Shown here in pieces: positions 38,912 to 49,105 of a stretch of 64,000 bases of DNA. Under the pieces are notes generated by a model. The model was not told the origin of the DNA. It saw only the letters and a program-made list of their open reading frames with translations, and ran no database searches. Numbering within the stretch: the first letter of the stretch is position 1; each line of letters begins with the position of its first letter. Position numbers and translations under genes: made by a program. This stretch comes from Emiliania huxleyi CCMP1516 (taxonomy: Eukaryota; Haptophyta; Isochrysidales; Noelaerhabdaceae), in contig NW_005201144.1 in NCBI RefSeq assembly GCF_000372725.1, forward strand, positions 1 through 64,000, written 5' to 3'.

Positions 38912-39808
38912 ATGCAAGTGCTCGCCGTAGCGCAGCTGAGTCCAACGCGGGCGACTCTGTCACCCAGCGATGTGACGCCAGTTACCCTCCCCGACGCCGT
39001 CGAGGGCACCGCGGACACGGACAGCGACGGCATCCCCGACGACCTCGACCCCGACTCGGACGGCGACGGCATCATGGACGCCGAGGAGGGCACCGTCGAC
39101 ACGGACGGCGACGGCATCCCCGACGCCAAGGAGTCCAACACCGCCGACGCCGATGGCGACAACATCCCAGACGCGATTGAGTCTGCGACGGCAGACGAAG
39201 ACAGCGACGGCGTGTCCAACGCGGCGGACACCGACTCGGACGGCGACGGCATCCCGGATGCCGTCGAGGGCACGGCGGACACGGACAGCGACGGCATCCC
39301 CGACGACCTCGACCCCGACTCGGACGGCGATGGCATCATGGACGCCGAGGAGGGCACCGTCGACACGGACGCGCATAGCGGAGGCATAACCTTTGCAGAG
39401 GACGACTCTGACAGCGACGGCATCCCCGACGCAACAGAGGGCACCGGCGACGCCGATGGCGACAACATCCCCGACGCGATGGAGTCCAATACCGCCGACA
39501 CCGACAGCGACGGCGTCCCCAACGCGGCGGACACCGACTCGGACGGCGACGGCATCCCCGACGCCGTCGAGGGCACGGCGGACACGGACAGCGACGGCAT
39601 CCCCGACGACCTCGACCCCGACTCGGACGGCGACGGCATCATGGACGCCGAGGAGGGCACCGTCGACACGGACGGCGACGCCATCCCCGACGCCATGGTG
39701 GGCTGGCGCGTGCGACTGGTGCACGCTCTGGGTGGCGCCGATTTCTGCCCCTCGCCCGTCCCCCGGTCTCCTCGCCCGCTCTCAGCTGAGCAGTCTCCCC
39801 TCAGTTAG
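38912..39808 (+). CDS. Thrombospondin type-3-repeat (calcium-binding) protein
   Basis: A 298-aa frame. Residues ~25-265 are short Asp-rich repeats (DTDSDGIPDDLDPDSDGDGI, ADEDSDGVSNAADTDSDGDG) typical of TSP3 calcium-binding repeats of secreted proteins. A ~290-bp block containing them is itself repeated (39000-39370 against 39530-39690). The first ~20 residues are not a convincing signal peptide, so a 5' exon may be missing. The last ~40 residues after PDAM do not fit and may be read-through into an intron. Likely extracellular or cell-wall; function unknown. Confidence 0.68.
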   Translation: MQVLAVAQLSPTRATLSPSDVTPVTLPDAVEGTADTDSDGIPDDLDPDSDGDGIMDAEEGTVDTDGDGIPDAKESNTADADGDNIPDAIESATADEDSDGVSNAADTDSDGDGIPDAVEGTADTDSDGIPDDLDPDSDGDGIMDAEEGTVDTDAHSGGITFAEDDSDSDGIPDATEGTGDADGDNIPDAMESNTADTDSDGVPNAADTDSDGDGIPDAVEGTADTDSDGIPDDLDPDSDGDGIMDAEEGTVDTDGDAIPDAMVGWRVRLVHALGGADFCPSPVPRSPRPLSAEQSPLS

Positions 39809-40504
39809 ACGCGGGCCTGCGGCAGAACAAGACGAGGAGGACGAGCACCACGGCTTTGCCTCCCCATCGGGGTTGCGGCAGAAATTGTGGCCGCCGAGCC
39901 CAGCCTTGGGGTAGTTGTACACGGTCTTGTCGTGCGTGTGTGGCCAGAGCCGAGACCAGTACTGACACGTGACCCCGTCCTCCGTTGTGCTGACCTCTCC
40001 CCGGTAGTCCGAGCCGTCGGAAAGGGTGTAACACTCACCTGTGAAGGAGCCGCAGCCGTCAAATGCAAGCCGAGGGGTGGGTGCAAATGGCGGTGGGCAC
40101 CGTAGCCGTGGAAGCAGTCGTTCTCGTCCCAGTCGCACTCTTCGTTGTTGCAGGTCTCATCGCACTCCCCGTCACCGACGTACGATGGGTCGCAACCTTG
40201 TGCGCAGTAGTTGCTCCAAAAGGACTGGAGTTCGTAATACCTGCGGCGTGGAGAGGGCCACTTCACAAAACGTGCGTGCGGGTGGATCGAGACCCTGCGT
40301 CACGCATCTCTGGCGCATCTAGACCGAGCACGATTCGTCGATGTAGCGCTCGAGCCCATCACTCCCATACGCTGCGTCATCGATGGCATAAGCCGGGGTA
40401 GCGCTCTCGGTCACGGCAGTGCTATCGTCGAGTGAGGCGTCGCCTGCAGCCACCCTGAGCACTCCGAGGAGTGCCAGCCATGGCAAGGTGCGGAGCCGTC
40501 GCAT
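39782..40504 (-). CDS. Small secreted protein with LNR and kringle domains, three exons
   Basis: Exons 40504-40332, 40240-40101 and 40038-39782 total 570 nt and give 189 aa, all joins in frame with GT-AG borders. The start is a signal peptide (RTLPWLALLGVLRVAAGDAS). Exon 2 codes an LNR/Notch-type repeat (NYCAQGCDPSYVGDGECDET, CNNEECDWDENDC). Exon 3 codes a kringle-like domain (CYTLSDGSDYRGEVSTTEDG, TCQYWSRLWPHTHDK, GHNFCRNPDGEAKPWC), six-Cys layout present. The tail is Ser/Arg-rich. Both domains are extracellular binding modules. It overlaps the TSP3 gene's 3' end by 27 bases, tail to tail. Function unknown. Confidence 0.78.
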
Positions 40505-40604
40505 CGTGGGCAGCTCTGGGGAGGGCCCAGCAGCTCGCCAAGCCCGGCGCTCTTCTTCGAACAAACAAGTCGCAGAGAAGTTCTGGCGCGATTTACTTCG
40601 CTTA

Positions 40605-40640
40605 CCTTGTATTCTTTTTTTGTAAAATTCTTTTTTAGGC
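40605..40640 (-). repeat. AT-core upstream element, partial copy
   Basis: On the minus strand AAAAAAGAATTTTACAAAAA. It is ~100 bases upstream of the LNR-kringle start. Confidence 0.45.
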
Positions 40641-41099
40641 CGGACCATGAGTGTTTGTCTTTCCTTTCTGAGCCTGCATTGTTCGGTATCGGTAGGTGGT
40701 AGGAGGCACAATTAGTTTCATATTCAACCTGCGCCCCGCAGGAGATCTCTCTCTTGCGGTGCGGTGGGGCGGGGCGGAGCGGAGCGGAGTGGGTCGGGTC
40801 GGGTCGGGTTGGGGCGGGGTTGCTCGGGTCGGGGTGGGGCCGGGTCGTGCGGTGGGGATGTTGGGGTGGGGTAGGGCGGGCGCCGGAGTGGGAGTCGTGT
40901 GACTGCTCCTGTGGTGAAGCCGTCGCCCCGCCTTGTCTGTCGCGGAATCGGGCTGTGCGGATTCTTTTGCCTGGGGTGGGGAGTGGGTGGGCGCCGGAGC
41001 GGGAGTGGTGTGACTGCTCCTGTGGTGCGGGCGACGGCTTCTTTCTGAGGAAGCTGTCGCCCGCGCCTCGCCTGCCTGTCGCGTGAATCGTGTCGTGCG

Positions 41100-41205
41100 A
41101 CCGCCTTTTGTTGTAAAATTCTTTTGCCTTGTGTTAGTGCCAGTGCGTGCCAGTCCCGTGCCCAATTTAGAGTTTTGTTGCAAAATTCTTTCCCAAGAAT
41201 TCTTC
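41100..41205 (-). repeat. AT-core upstream element, copy 5 with a second partial core
   Basis: Minus strand: GAAAGAATTTTGCAACAAAA, GGGCACGGGACTGGCACGCA and then a second core (CAAAAGAATTTTACAACAAA). It lies upstream of the plus-strand SDR gene at 41465. Confidence 0.6.
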
Positions 41206-41464
41206 TTTTCCCTCCCGGGCCCCGGGCAGTTGGGGTCGTGAGTGGGGGTCCCCACTGCTGCCCCTCTGACTATACTTTTGTCTGTGGTGATGCCTTTCCC
41301 TGAGAACGCACACAACGCCTCGTGTGTAATGCCCTGTGTTCCGCGAGTGCGTGTGCCCCGTCGTCCATGCTAGGACGTGTGTAACACTGACTGACTGACT
41401 GACAGCCCCGGGCAGTTTCCTAGAGCTCTCTCCGCATCGCGGCAGCATCGTTGGAGAGTGCACG

Positions 41465-42370
41465 ATGAGCCTGCTACTCGCCGCCTCCGCCAGCGCCGCA
41501 GCATTCCTCGTTCCTCACGCCACGCACCCGCTCGCCCTTGCCGGCCGCTCGCGGCGGGCAGCAGACGCTGTGAGTACAATAGCAGTCTTTGGTGCGTCGG
41601 GTCGCACTGGCAGCGAGGTGGTGCTTCAGGCGCTGGAGCGCGGCGAGGAGGTCAGCTGCCTAGTCCGCGATCGAATCCGGTTGACGGCGCCACGAGACCA
41701 TGCCGAGATGGACCTCCGCAAGGGGTCGATGCACAATTTCAGCCCCTATATGAACGACAAGATGGTAAGGACGGAGGGTTCGGTGCTCAACCGCGCGGAT
41801 GTGGATGACGTCTTCGATGGCAACAATATCACGGGCGTGGTCGTCGCGCTCGGTGGCAAGACACGGGAGGTCGGGCCGACGCTGCTTTTCGATGGCACGA
41901 CCCACATAATTGCGGCGTGCAAAGCGCACGGCGTCAAGCGCATCTGCGTTGTTTCGACTGTTGGGGCGGGCGACTCCATGGACCAGGCGCCATGGACCTT
42001 CAAGCTCCTGATGAAGACGATGATGCAGAAAATCATGGACGACAAGAATGCGCAGGAGGGCCTCTTCTTGGACGGGCCCGGCGCCGACCTTGAGTTCTGT
42101 ATCGTGCGCCCCGGCGGCCTCAAGCAGGGCGCTCCGACCGGCATCGTGAACGTGATCGATGGCGAGGCAGGTGCCATCAACCGTGCCGACCTGGCGGCGT
42201 TCTGCTTGGATGCGGTCCTCGATCCCGACTTCGCGCATCTCCAGCAAGCAGTCTGCATCTCGAGCGATATGGGCAGCGGCTTCAAAAGCCTGATGTCTGA
42301 CAAGACGATGTCACGCATGGGCTCGGAGCTGGCGCGCCCACTTGAGGACGCAAACCCGTTTGGGTTTTAG
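41465..42370 (+). CDS. Plastid-type NAD(P)-binding atypical short-chain dehydrogenase
   Basis: A 301-aa single-exon protein. The N-terminus MSLLLAASASAAAFLVPHAT is a signal-peptide-like leader followed by a basic stretch, as in bipartite plastid leaders. Then IAVFGASGRTGSEVVLQALE is the Rossmann nucleotide-binding motif of atypical SDRs (NmrA/NAD-binding_10 type), with CLVRD after the second strand. GVVVALGGKT, RICVVSTVGAGDS and FCIVRPGGLKQG are the later core strands. No catalytic Tyr-Lys pair is obvious, which is common in this group. Close relatives include proteins with roles in chlorophyll or photosystem upkeep, but the substrate cannot be told here. Confidence 0.82.
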   Translation: MSLLLAASASAAAFLVPHATHPLALAGRSRRAADAVSTIAVFGASGRTGSEVVLQALERGEEVSCLVRDRIRLTAPRDHAEMDLRKGSMHNFSPYMNDKMVRTEGSVLNRADVDDVFDGNNITGVVVALGGKTREVGPTLLFDGTTHIIAACKAHGVKRICVVSTVGAGDSMDQAPWTFKLLMKTMMQKIMDDKNAQEGLFLDGPGADLEFCIVRPGGLKQGAPTGIVNVIDGEAGAINRADLAAFCLDAVLDPDFAHLQQAVCISSDMGSGFKSLMSDKTMSRMGSELARPLEDANPFGF

Positions 42371-42669
42371 TGCTGGCGTCGATCGATGGCCGCGGCCGTG
42401 GGCGAAGCGAGTGGCTTCTAGTTTAGTGTCTCGCGTGCGCGCACGCCCATGTCGCATGTGGATGTGCCATGACCGCGCCGCTCGCGACGCGTCACGCGAG
42501 GTAAGCAATATTACTTCCATATTGTACTGTTCGGTAGCCCAGGCATGGTGTTTGTGTACGCTCAGGACTGCTGGTTGGGGCGCACATTAGGTGGGACACA
42601 CGGTCACGAGCTCTCTGCCTCAAGACACTAGATCTGTCTCCCGTTTCTGTCGAGACTCTCGCTGATCCG
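42371..42669. other. Intergenic, convergent genes
   Basis: Nothing recognised. Confidence 0.4.
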
Positions 42670-43659
42670 TCACCTCACGGCGCCGCCCCCCCTCGCCTGC
42701 TCGTCCGCCCGCAAAACCTCAGCGGTGAGCCTCTCCTCCACTCGCCGTCGGATGAACTGCTCCTGCCGCGTGCCGCCGCTCGCGTCGCCGGGCGGGCCGG
42801 CCGCGTCCAAATTAGCCTGCGGAAGAGGGGGGAGGGGCTGAGGAGAGGTGGTGTGCGGGGCGGAGCGGCGCTAGTCTGCGGGGGGGCGGCGCCTGGGAGA
42901 GTGGCTAGGGCTTACGGCTAGCAAGGCGTCTCGGCCTGCGAGTCTGCCGCCAGTATGCAGAGCGACACGGCGACAGAGATGACCCACAGCCGCGTCCACT
43001 CCCGGCTAAGCACCTCGATGTCGCCGGCGATGTCACGGCCGCGCCTCTCGAACCACAGCCCGCGCGGCTTGGAGGCGGGCGCCGCGAGGCGCTCCGCGGC
43101 GCGGCCCTTTGGGAGACGGAGAGCCTCCTCGTCCTGAAGAGTGAACCGTATGGCTGACTGAACTAGTCGACTATGGTTGTCTGCCCACTGTCTCTCGCAC
43201 TGTCCGTGTGCGTGCGATCCGGGCCCTGGATATGGTGAAATGAGACGCGTGGCGGCGGCTGGAGTGGTGTGCAGCGATCCGTACTCCGCATCTACGCTCC
43301 TCGTCCTCTGTCTGCCCGTCCCAGTCATACGGGCGGGCCTCCTCCTCCTCCAGCAGACCGCTCGCCTCCAGAGGCTCATGCGGGCGGTCGTACCGTGAGT
43401 TGGCGTGCTCGCCGGGCATCACGAAGAGGTCCCAGCTTGCATCCGACAGCGCGTCTGACAGCGCCTCCCAACTGGGCAAAGGCCCCGAGGCTGGCTCGCG
43501 ATCGCTGCCATCCATGACACTGCAGAGCCGCCTGCGGCCGCTCGTGGCAGGCACGGACAGCGGCGACGGCGCTGTTGCGCGGAGACCAAAGTAAAACAGC
43601 ATTCTACGCTCCTCGTATCGGCTAGCGGAACCAGCCCTTGCCGCGAATCGGGCGTGCAT
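42670..43659 (-). CDS. Small membrane-anchored protein of unknown function, multi-exon
   Basis: Model from three segments: an N-terminal acidic exon (MDGSDREPASGPLPSWEALS, DASWDLFVMPGEHANSRYD, LLEEEEARPYDWDG); a middle exon ending at 42936 (DEEALRLPKGRAAERLAAPA, GDIEVLSREWTRLWVISVAV, one membrane helix); and a last exon 42816-42670 (ANLDAAGPPGDASGGTRQEQ, FIRRRVEERLTAEVLRADEQ). The last join needs a GC-AG intron (42935-42817). Without it the protein would stop soon after the membrane helix. The first intron is not resolved, and the start could be 43659 or 43515. No family recognised. It could sit in an organelle membrane with a charged helix on each side. Confidence 0.5.
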
Positions 43660-43845
43660 TTCGAATTCCACTTCGCCTCAGGCATCGCTGTGAATGAGCA
43701 TTCAGCAGGCCAGGCCACGGGTGCCGGCGGCACTGGCGGTGCTCTCGCTCCCTTCCTCGCCGCCACGCCGACTGGCGGCTCGTCGCGGGCGGCCAGGTGA
43801 TCGGCTAAAGCGCAGACGTCGGGCTTGGCCTCCGTCGCCGCTCAG
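43660..43845. other. Short intergenic region
   Basis: Nothing recognised. Confidence 0.35.
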
Positions 43846-44268
43846 ATGGACGGCTGTTGGTGGTGCGGGACCACGACCTGGTCTCGCAAGGGCGGTGAGG
43901 CGGCCAACGGGCTGCCCGCCGTGGCTCTAGAGCGAGGAGAAGCGCTCGGTCCGGCGTCTCCGGCGTCGACGCGCATCCATAAGGACTGCGCGGCGGCGGT
44001 ACGCAAGAAAGCTTCTGCGCTCGCTGCTGAGGAGCATGCTGCTCCGCCGGCAAGAAGCACGCGCTCCGCTGTCGAGACTGCGCGTCCCGACGGCAAGCGC
44101 CCCGCTGTCGGCGGCTGGGCGACGGTGTCGAGGCCGGGCGCTAATTTAGGCTTGCCGCCGCCCGGCAAGGCGCAGCGGACCGACGCACTCGATCGGATGG
44201 AGGAGGACCCGTCGCCGCCGCCTCGTCCGCCGCCGCCTCCCGCTCCCGCAGGAGAGTTCATTTTGTAA
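43846..44268 (+). CDS. Hypothetical Cys/His-containing short protein
   Basis: A 140-aa frame starting MDGCWWCGTTTWSRKGG and containing IHKDCAAAVRKK. The CxxC...HxxC spacing could hold a metal ion. The rest is Ala/Arg/Pro-rich with a Pro run before the end (PPPRPPPPPAPAGEFIL). A related DNA segment (CTTCGCCGGCAAGGCGCCGC) is repeated downstream at 44608 and 44770, so this may belong to a repeat family rather than a gene. Confidence 0.3.
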   Translation: MDGCWWCGTTTWSRKGGEAANGLPAVALERGEALGPASPASTRIHKDCAAAVRKKASALAAEEHAAPPARSTRSAVETARPDGKRPAVGGWATVSRPGANLGLPPPGKAQRTDALDRMEEDPSPPPRPPPPPAPAGEFIL

Positions 44269-45330
44269 ACGGCGTGCATTTTTCAACATGTGGCTGGGTC
44301 GACCGCGCCCACAGCTACGCCGCGAGCGCGATGTGCAAACCTCTCTCAGGTAAACTCTGCCGTCCCTTCGACCATCCACTCCCCGTGCTCCCGCGACCGC
44401 GCCCGCCCGCGGGCCCCCGCGGCCCGGCCGCCGCCGCGCCTCCGGGGCGATGACGACGGGCCCTCGCCGCCACGGCGCCGCCAGCGGCCATCGGCGGACC
44501 CCCGGCTGCCCGAGTGCCATGGCTGCGGCTCTTCTCTCCGCCGGCGTAAAGCTCGGGCCTTGAGAGATGGTGATCCGGCCAGCCGCTTGCGCCTCCGGGA
44601 CGACAACGGGGGCTTCGCCGGCAAGGCGCCGCCAGTGGGGAAGACCCCCCCCCCCCTCCCCTCCCCCCCAGACTACCCCAAGTGTGCCATGGCTTCAACA
44701 ACTAGAAGCGACTGGCTTCTTGACCACCCGGCCAGCCGTCATTTGCACCTCCGGCGGAAGATTTTGGGGGCTTCGCCGGCAAGGCGCCGCAGCGGGCATT
44801 GGCGCACTCTTTCCTGGTGATTGCCATCGCTTCACCTCATCGGCCGGCGAGAATCAAAGCACGAGCCGTGCTACCAGCGGAGCACGACATGGAGAAGGCA
44901 TCGCGGCTTTGCACGCCCCCGACATTCCCCCGACAGCAGCGCCTTACGGCGAGTATACGGCGTGGGCTGCGAGGTTACTCGGGGTGACCCAGGGGGCGGC
45001 GGGGGAGCACTCTCCCGCCGGAGTAGCAGGCGGTCTTCCCGCTACTCGCTCCTATTTGAGGTGCCTCCATGCCCGGCCCACCACCTTCCCGGCAGCTCCA
45101 CCCGCTCGGTGACGTCCTCATCTTCTCCCCCCTTGCCCCGCCCCCCTTCAGGCAAGGCCCTGGCCACCAAAATCGCGCTCTGCGCTCCGGGAACGGGCAG
45201 TTGCGCGACGCCATTCGAGAGCGAGCGGCGGCGGCGGCTAGCACCAACCATGTCAGTGCAGGGGCTGGCTGCGTGGGCCCCCGCCACCGGACTCCGTCGG
45301 GCTCGCGTCTCCCTGCCCGCTGAGGGGAGC

Positions 45331-45361
<31 letters not shown>

Positions 45362-45958
45362 CGCCGTCGCAACTGCCATGTCGGCAGGTTGAAGGCTGGT
45401 GCTCTCGCCCCGCTGGCGGCGCGGACCGGTGCCGCGGTTCCGAGCCCTCCTGTGGTCTTCCGCGGGGGGAGCTTCGTCGACGGGTGCGGGATCGCGGCGC
45501 AGTCAGTGCCGTGGCGATGCCTCCGGCTGTTTGCGGCGGGCGGCTTGCTGCTCGCGGCGATGGCGAAAAACTCGTCTCGTCGCACACCAAGGGCTTATGC
45601 TCTGGCGAGATGTGAGGCGCATGCGCCCAGGAGGGCGCATGCGTAACGACGCTGCTAGAGATGCGTTTCGGGGCCCAGAGATAAAACTTCTGATGCCATG
45701 CATGACCTAGTAGTGTCCCCAGCTATGGGCGTGTCCACGTTGGAGCCAGGTGTGGTGTGGGCGCGAGAATAGCTCCGCCGTTCATGGAGGCAACCGATAG
45801 CGATACGAGTCGACTGGTGTGTGTCGTCGTGGTTTCGTATCAAGAATACTCACTCACACTGAGGGGAGCGCAGTGTGTGTGTCTATGTCTGTGTCCATGC
45901 AGCGTGCTCGCAGTGCCGCTCGCAACGTCAGGGGTCGTCCGAGGATTCCTCTAGGACC
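44269..45958. repeat. Repeat-rich region without clear genes
   Basis: Holds imperfect direct repeats around CCGGCCAGCCG...CTTCGCCGGCAAGGCGCCGC (about 44560-44800), a TG microsatellite at 45331-45357 and a GAGGGGAGCG..GTGTGTGTG motif twice (45324 and 45861). No supportable gene. Confidence 0.4.
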
Positions 45959-45999
45959 CCTGCACGAAGAACATTTTTTTTCTTTTGGTGTGCCGGTGA

Positions 46000-46080
46000 T
46001 AGTACTAGCACGCGCCAGTTCGCACCTGTGTCGAGCCTGTCTGCTGTGAGAGAGAGTTGTTTTGTTTAAATTCTTTTTCT
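46000..46080 (-). repeat. AT-core upstream element, copy 6
   Basis: Minus strand: AGAAAAAGAATTTAAACAAA, ACAACTCTCTCTCACAGCAG and ACAGGCTCGACACAGGTGCG. It ends ~46 bases before the NDUFS8 start and is antisense to it. Nearly identical to copy 7 at 61376. Confidence 0.62.
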
Positions 46081-46125
46081 GGACGCTGCCACCGCCCAAC
46101 CAGACACCACCGCGGCACTGCCTTG

Positions 46126-47233
<1,108 letters not shown>

Positions 47234-47468
47234 CGGTGGGGCACGCGCGTGCGAACTCTGAGTTGCTAGCTCTCCCTCCGGGACCCGGCTACGTTTCATC
47301 TCACGCCACACAGAGAGAGCTATTCTGCGCGTGAGATCTGACTACTGAGTCCGCGCGCGGCACTCGCGCTGGACACGCTGCGTCGTGCGTGCCGTGTGCG
47401 CCGTAGTAGATTACAATTTAGAGTTACAATGCACACACGCGCGTCTCTGCGTCTCTCTATTGAACTAT

Positions 47469-48110
47469 TCAATCACAGGTGTACCACACCTCAGATGCGC
47501 CTGCACCTCCGCCCCAGCCGCCCCAGCCGTCGCAGCTGCTGATGCTGGCGCGCACACGGTGAACAAACACGGCCTGTGGGCCCTCGCGCGCGTATCTGGC
47601 CGCAAGTGTGCTGAGGGCGCGCCGGAAGTCGTCGCGCGACGCAAAGTTGCGCACAGAGAGCAACGTGTCGCGGCGTGACAGCGCGTTGTCGACGTACTGC
47701 TGGTACAGCTGCGTCAGCCGCACGTCCCCACTCTCGCTCAGGAGGAGAGCAAATAGCTCCGGAAGCATGCTGTCGTTCCAAACAAAGGCGGCGGCTCCGG
47801 CGGGTCGCCAGTTCGCCGCGCAGCCTACGTCGCGGCAGCCAACCGTCCCCATCGCCAAAGACGCCTGAGGCCCCTCGACAGATATGCGTCGGTAAGCCTC
47901 TGTCACTGATTTGAACTGCCGCTCGGCCTCCTCCGGGCTGCTCCGGTTGTGGTCTGGATGCGTCTTGAGCGCCATTCTGCGGTACGCCTCTTTGATCTGG
48001 AAGCTGGTGGCTCCTCGCTCGACACGGAGGATGGCATATGGGTCTGCGGCCGAGGAGAGGGACCGGCACCGTCGAGGGCGAATGCGAAGGGCAGCAGGGG
48101 CGCGGAGCAT
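47469..48110 (-). CDS. Mitochondrial-type J-domain (DnaJ-like) protein
   Basis: 213 aa from the Met at 48110. The start MLRAPAALRIRPRRCRSLSS is Arg-rich and lacks acid residues, a likely mitochondrial presequence. Residues ~24-85 are a J domain (DPYAILRVERGATSFQIKEA, YRRMALKTHPDHN with the HPD motif that stimulates Hsp70). There is no zinc-finger or C-terminal DnaJ domain. The remainder (SMLPELFALLLSESGDVRLT and so on) is unrecognised, and the end is Gly/Trp-rich. It is a co-chaperone of the DnaJC type by structure; its client is unknown. Confidence 0.8.
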   Translation of the reverse strand: MLRAPAALRIRPRRCRSLSSAADPYAILRVERGATSFQIKEAYRRMALKTHPDHNRSSPEEAERQFKSVTEAYRRISVEGPQASLAMGTVGCRDVGCAANWRPAGAAAFVWNDSMLPELFALLLSESGDVRLTQLYQQYVDNALSRRDTLLSVRNFASRDDFRRALSTLAARYAREGPQAVFVHRVRASISSCDGWGGWGGGAGASEVWYTCD

Positions 48111-48448
48111 CGAACACAATGTAGCAGTAGGAGTAGGAGCAGGAGCGTGGCAGAGGGACAGCAGTAGACAGGGTCGGCCGGGTGGTGTGGAGCGTCTGGC
48201 GGGACACCCCTTGAGCACTGGCGGATAAATAAAGAAATGAATGATTAAGCCTCTCTACTGTGAGGTGGGTAAAAAAGAACAGGTCCCCGCCCTTGCGATC
48301 TTTGTGCAGGGTTCTTTGTGGGGTCGATTCCGCATCGGGACCCCCTCGATCGTCTCGCCCTCCCTCACTGGACACCCCTTCGGAACGCGCATTTTTTTCT
48401 GCTTTCCCTCCACACACACACACACACTCACACACACACTCACTCACA

Positions 48449-48501
<53 letters not shown>

Positions 48502-48869
48502 CGTTTTTGAGCGGGGCGCAACGAAGAAACACATCATCAGGACATAAATCAGACAACGCCACCCAATTCACACAACTCGGTCGCCTCTCTCGCGCCGCTA
48601 ACTCCACCCGCCTCCCGCGTCACTCGCACGGGCACGGCTGGCGGAGTGGATGCCGGCGCCGCCGCCGCGGGTCAGCATCTTCGGCTTCGCGTGGATGGAG
48701 GTGCACTTTGGGATGTGCCGCTCCGCCGCCATCGCATTGATAGACAGTTGTGTGTGTACGTGACGGGTGGTGTCGTAGTGTCCGTGTGTCCACGACTAGC
48801 TCCGAGTAGAGGGGGCGTTCTGCAGTTAAGGGGAAACCCGGTACACGGAGCCCTCTCGGAGACCCGTGT
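48111..48869. other. Intergenic, CA microsatellite and one half of repeat R
   Basis: 48412-48501 is an almost pure CA repeat. From about 48700 to 48869 the sequence is the reverse of repeat R (compare 19130-19235) and borders the transposon. Confidence 0.6.
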
Positions 48870-49105
48870 TTAAAACCCCTAAACGGCTGTGGTTCCCATA
48901 TGGGAACTTCGCCCAATTCTGTGAAAGAGAAAACCGGTCGCCTAAGGAGCGAAGTCGGCCGATCCGGCGACCCGCTTTCGCTTGGCAGACGGCCCGGGTG
49001 CTGTGCCGCCTACCACCAGCCGCTTGACTCCGGAGTCGCATCTCGGAGAGAGAATCTAAGATTCCTTCAGATTCCCTAGATTCCCGCAGCACCCTTCGGT
49101 AGCGA

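Larger units (their letters stand above)
40505..41464. other. Divergent intergenic region with AT-core elements
   Basis: No gene. It holds a partial AT-core element at 40605-40640, GGTCGGGTCGGGT-type repeats at about 40765-40860, a repeated GCGCCGGAGTGGGAG...TGTGACTGCTCCTG segment (40870-41030) and further AT-core copies at 41100-41205. Confidence 0.5.

Noticed and set aside
48412-48501. CA repeat as a special structure
   Set aside because: Ordinary microsatellite; no phase or gene link seen.
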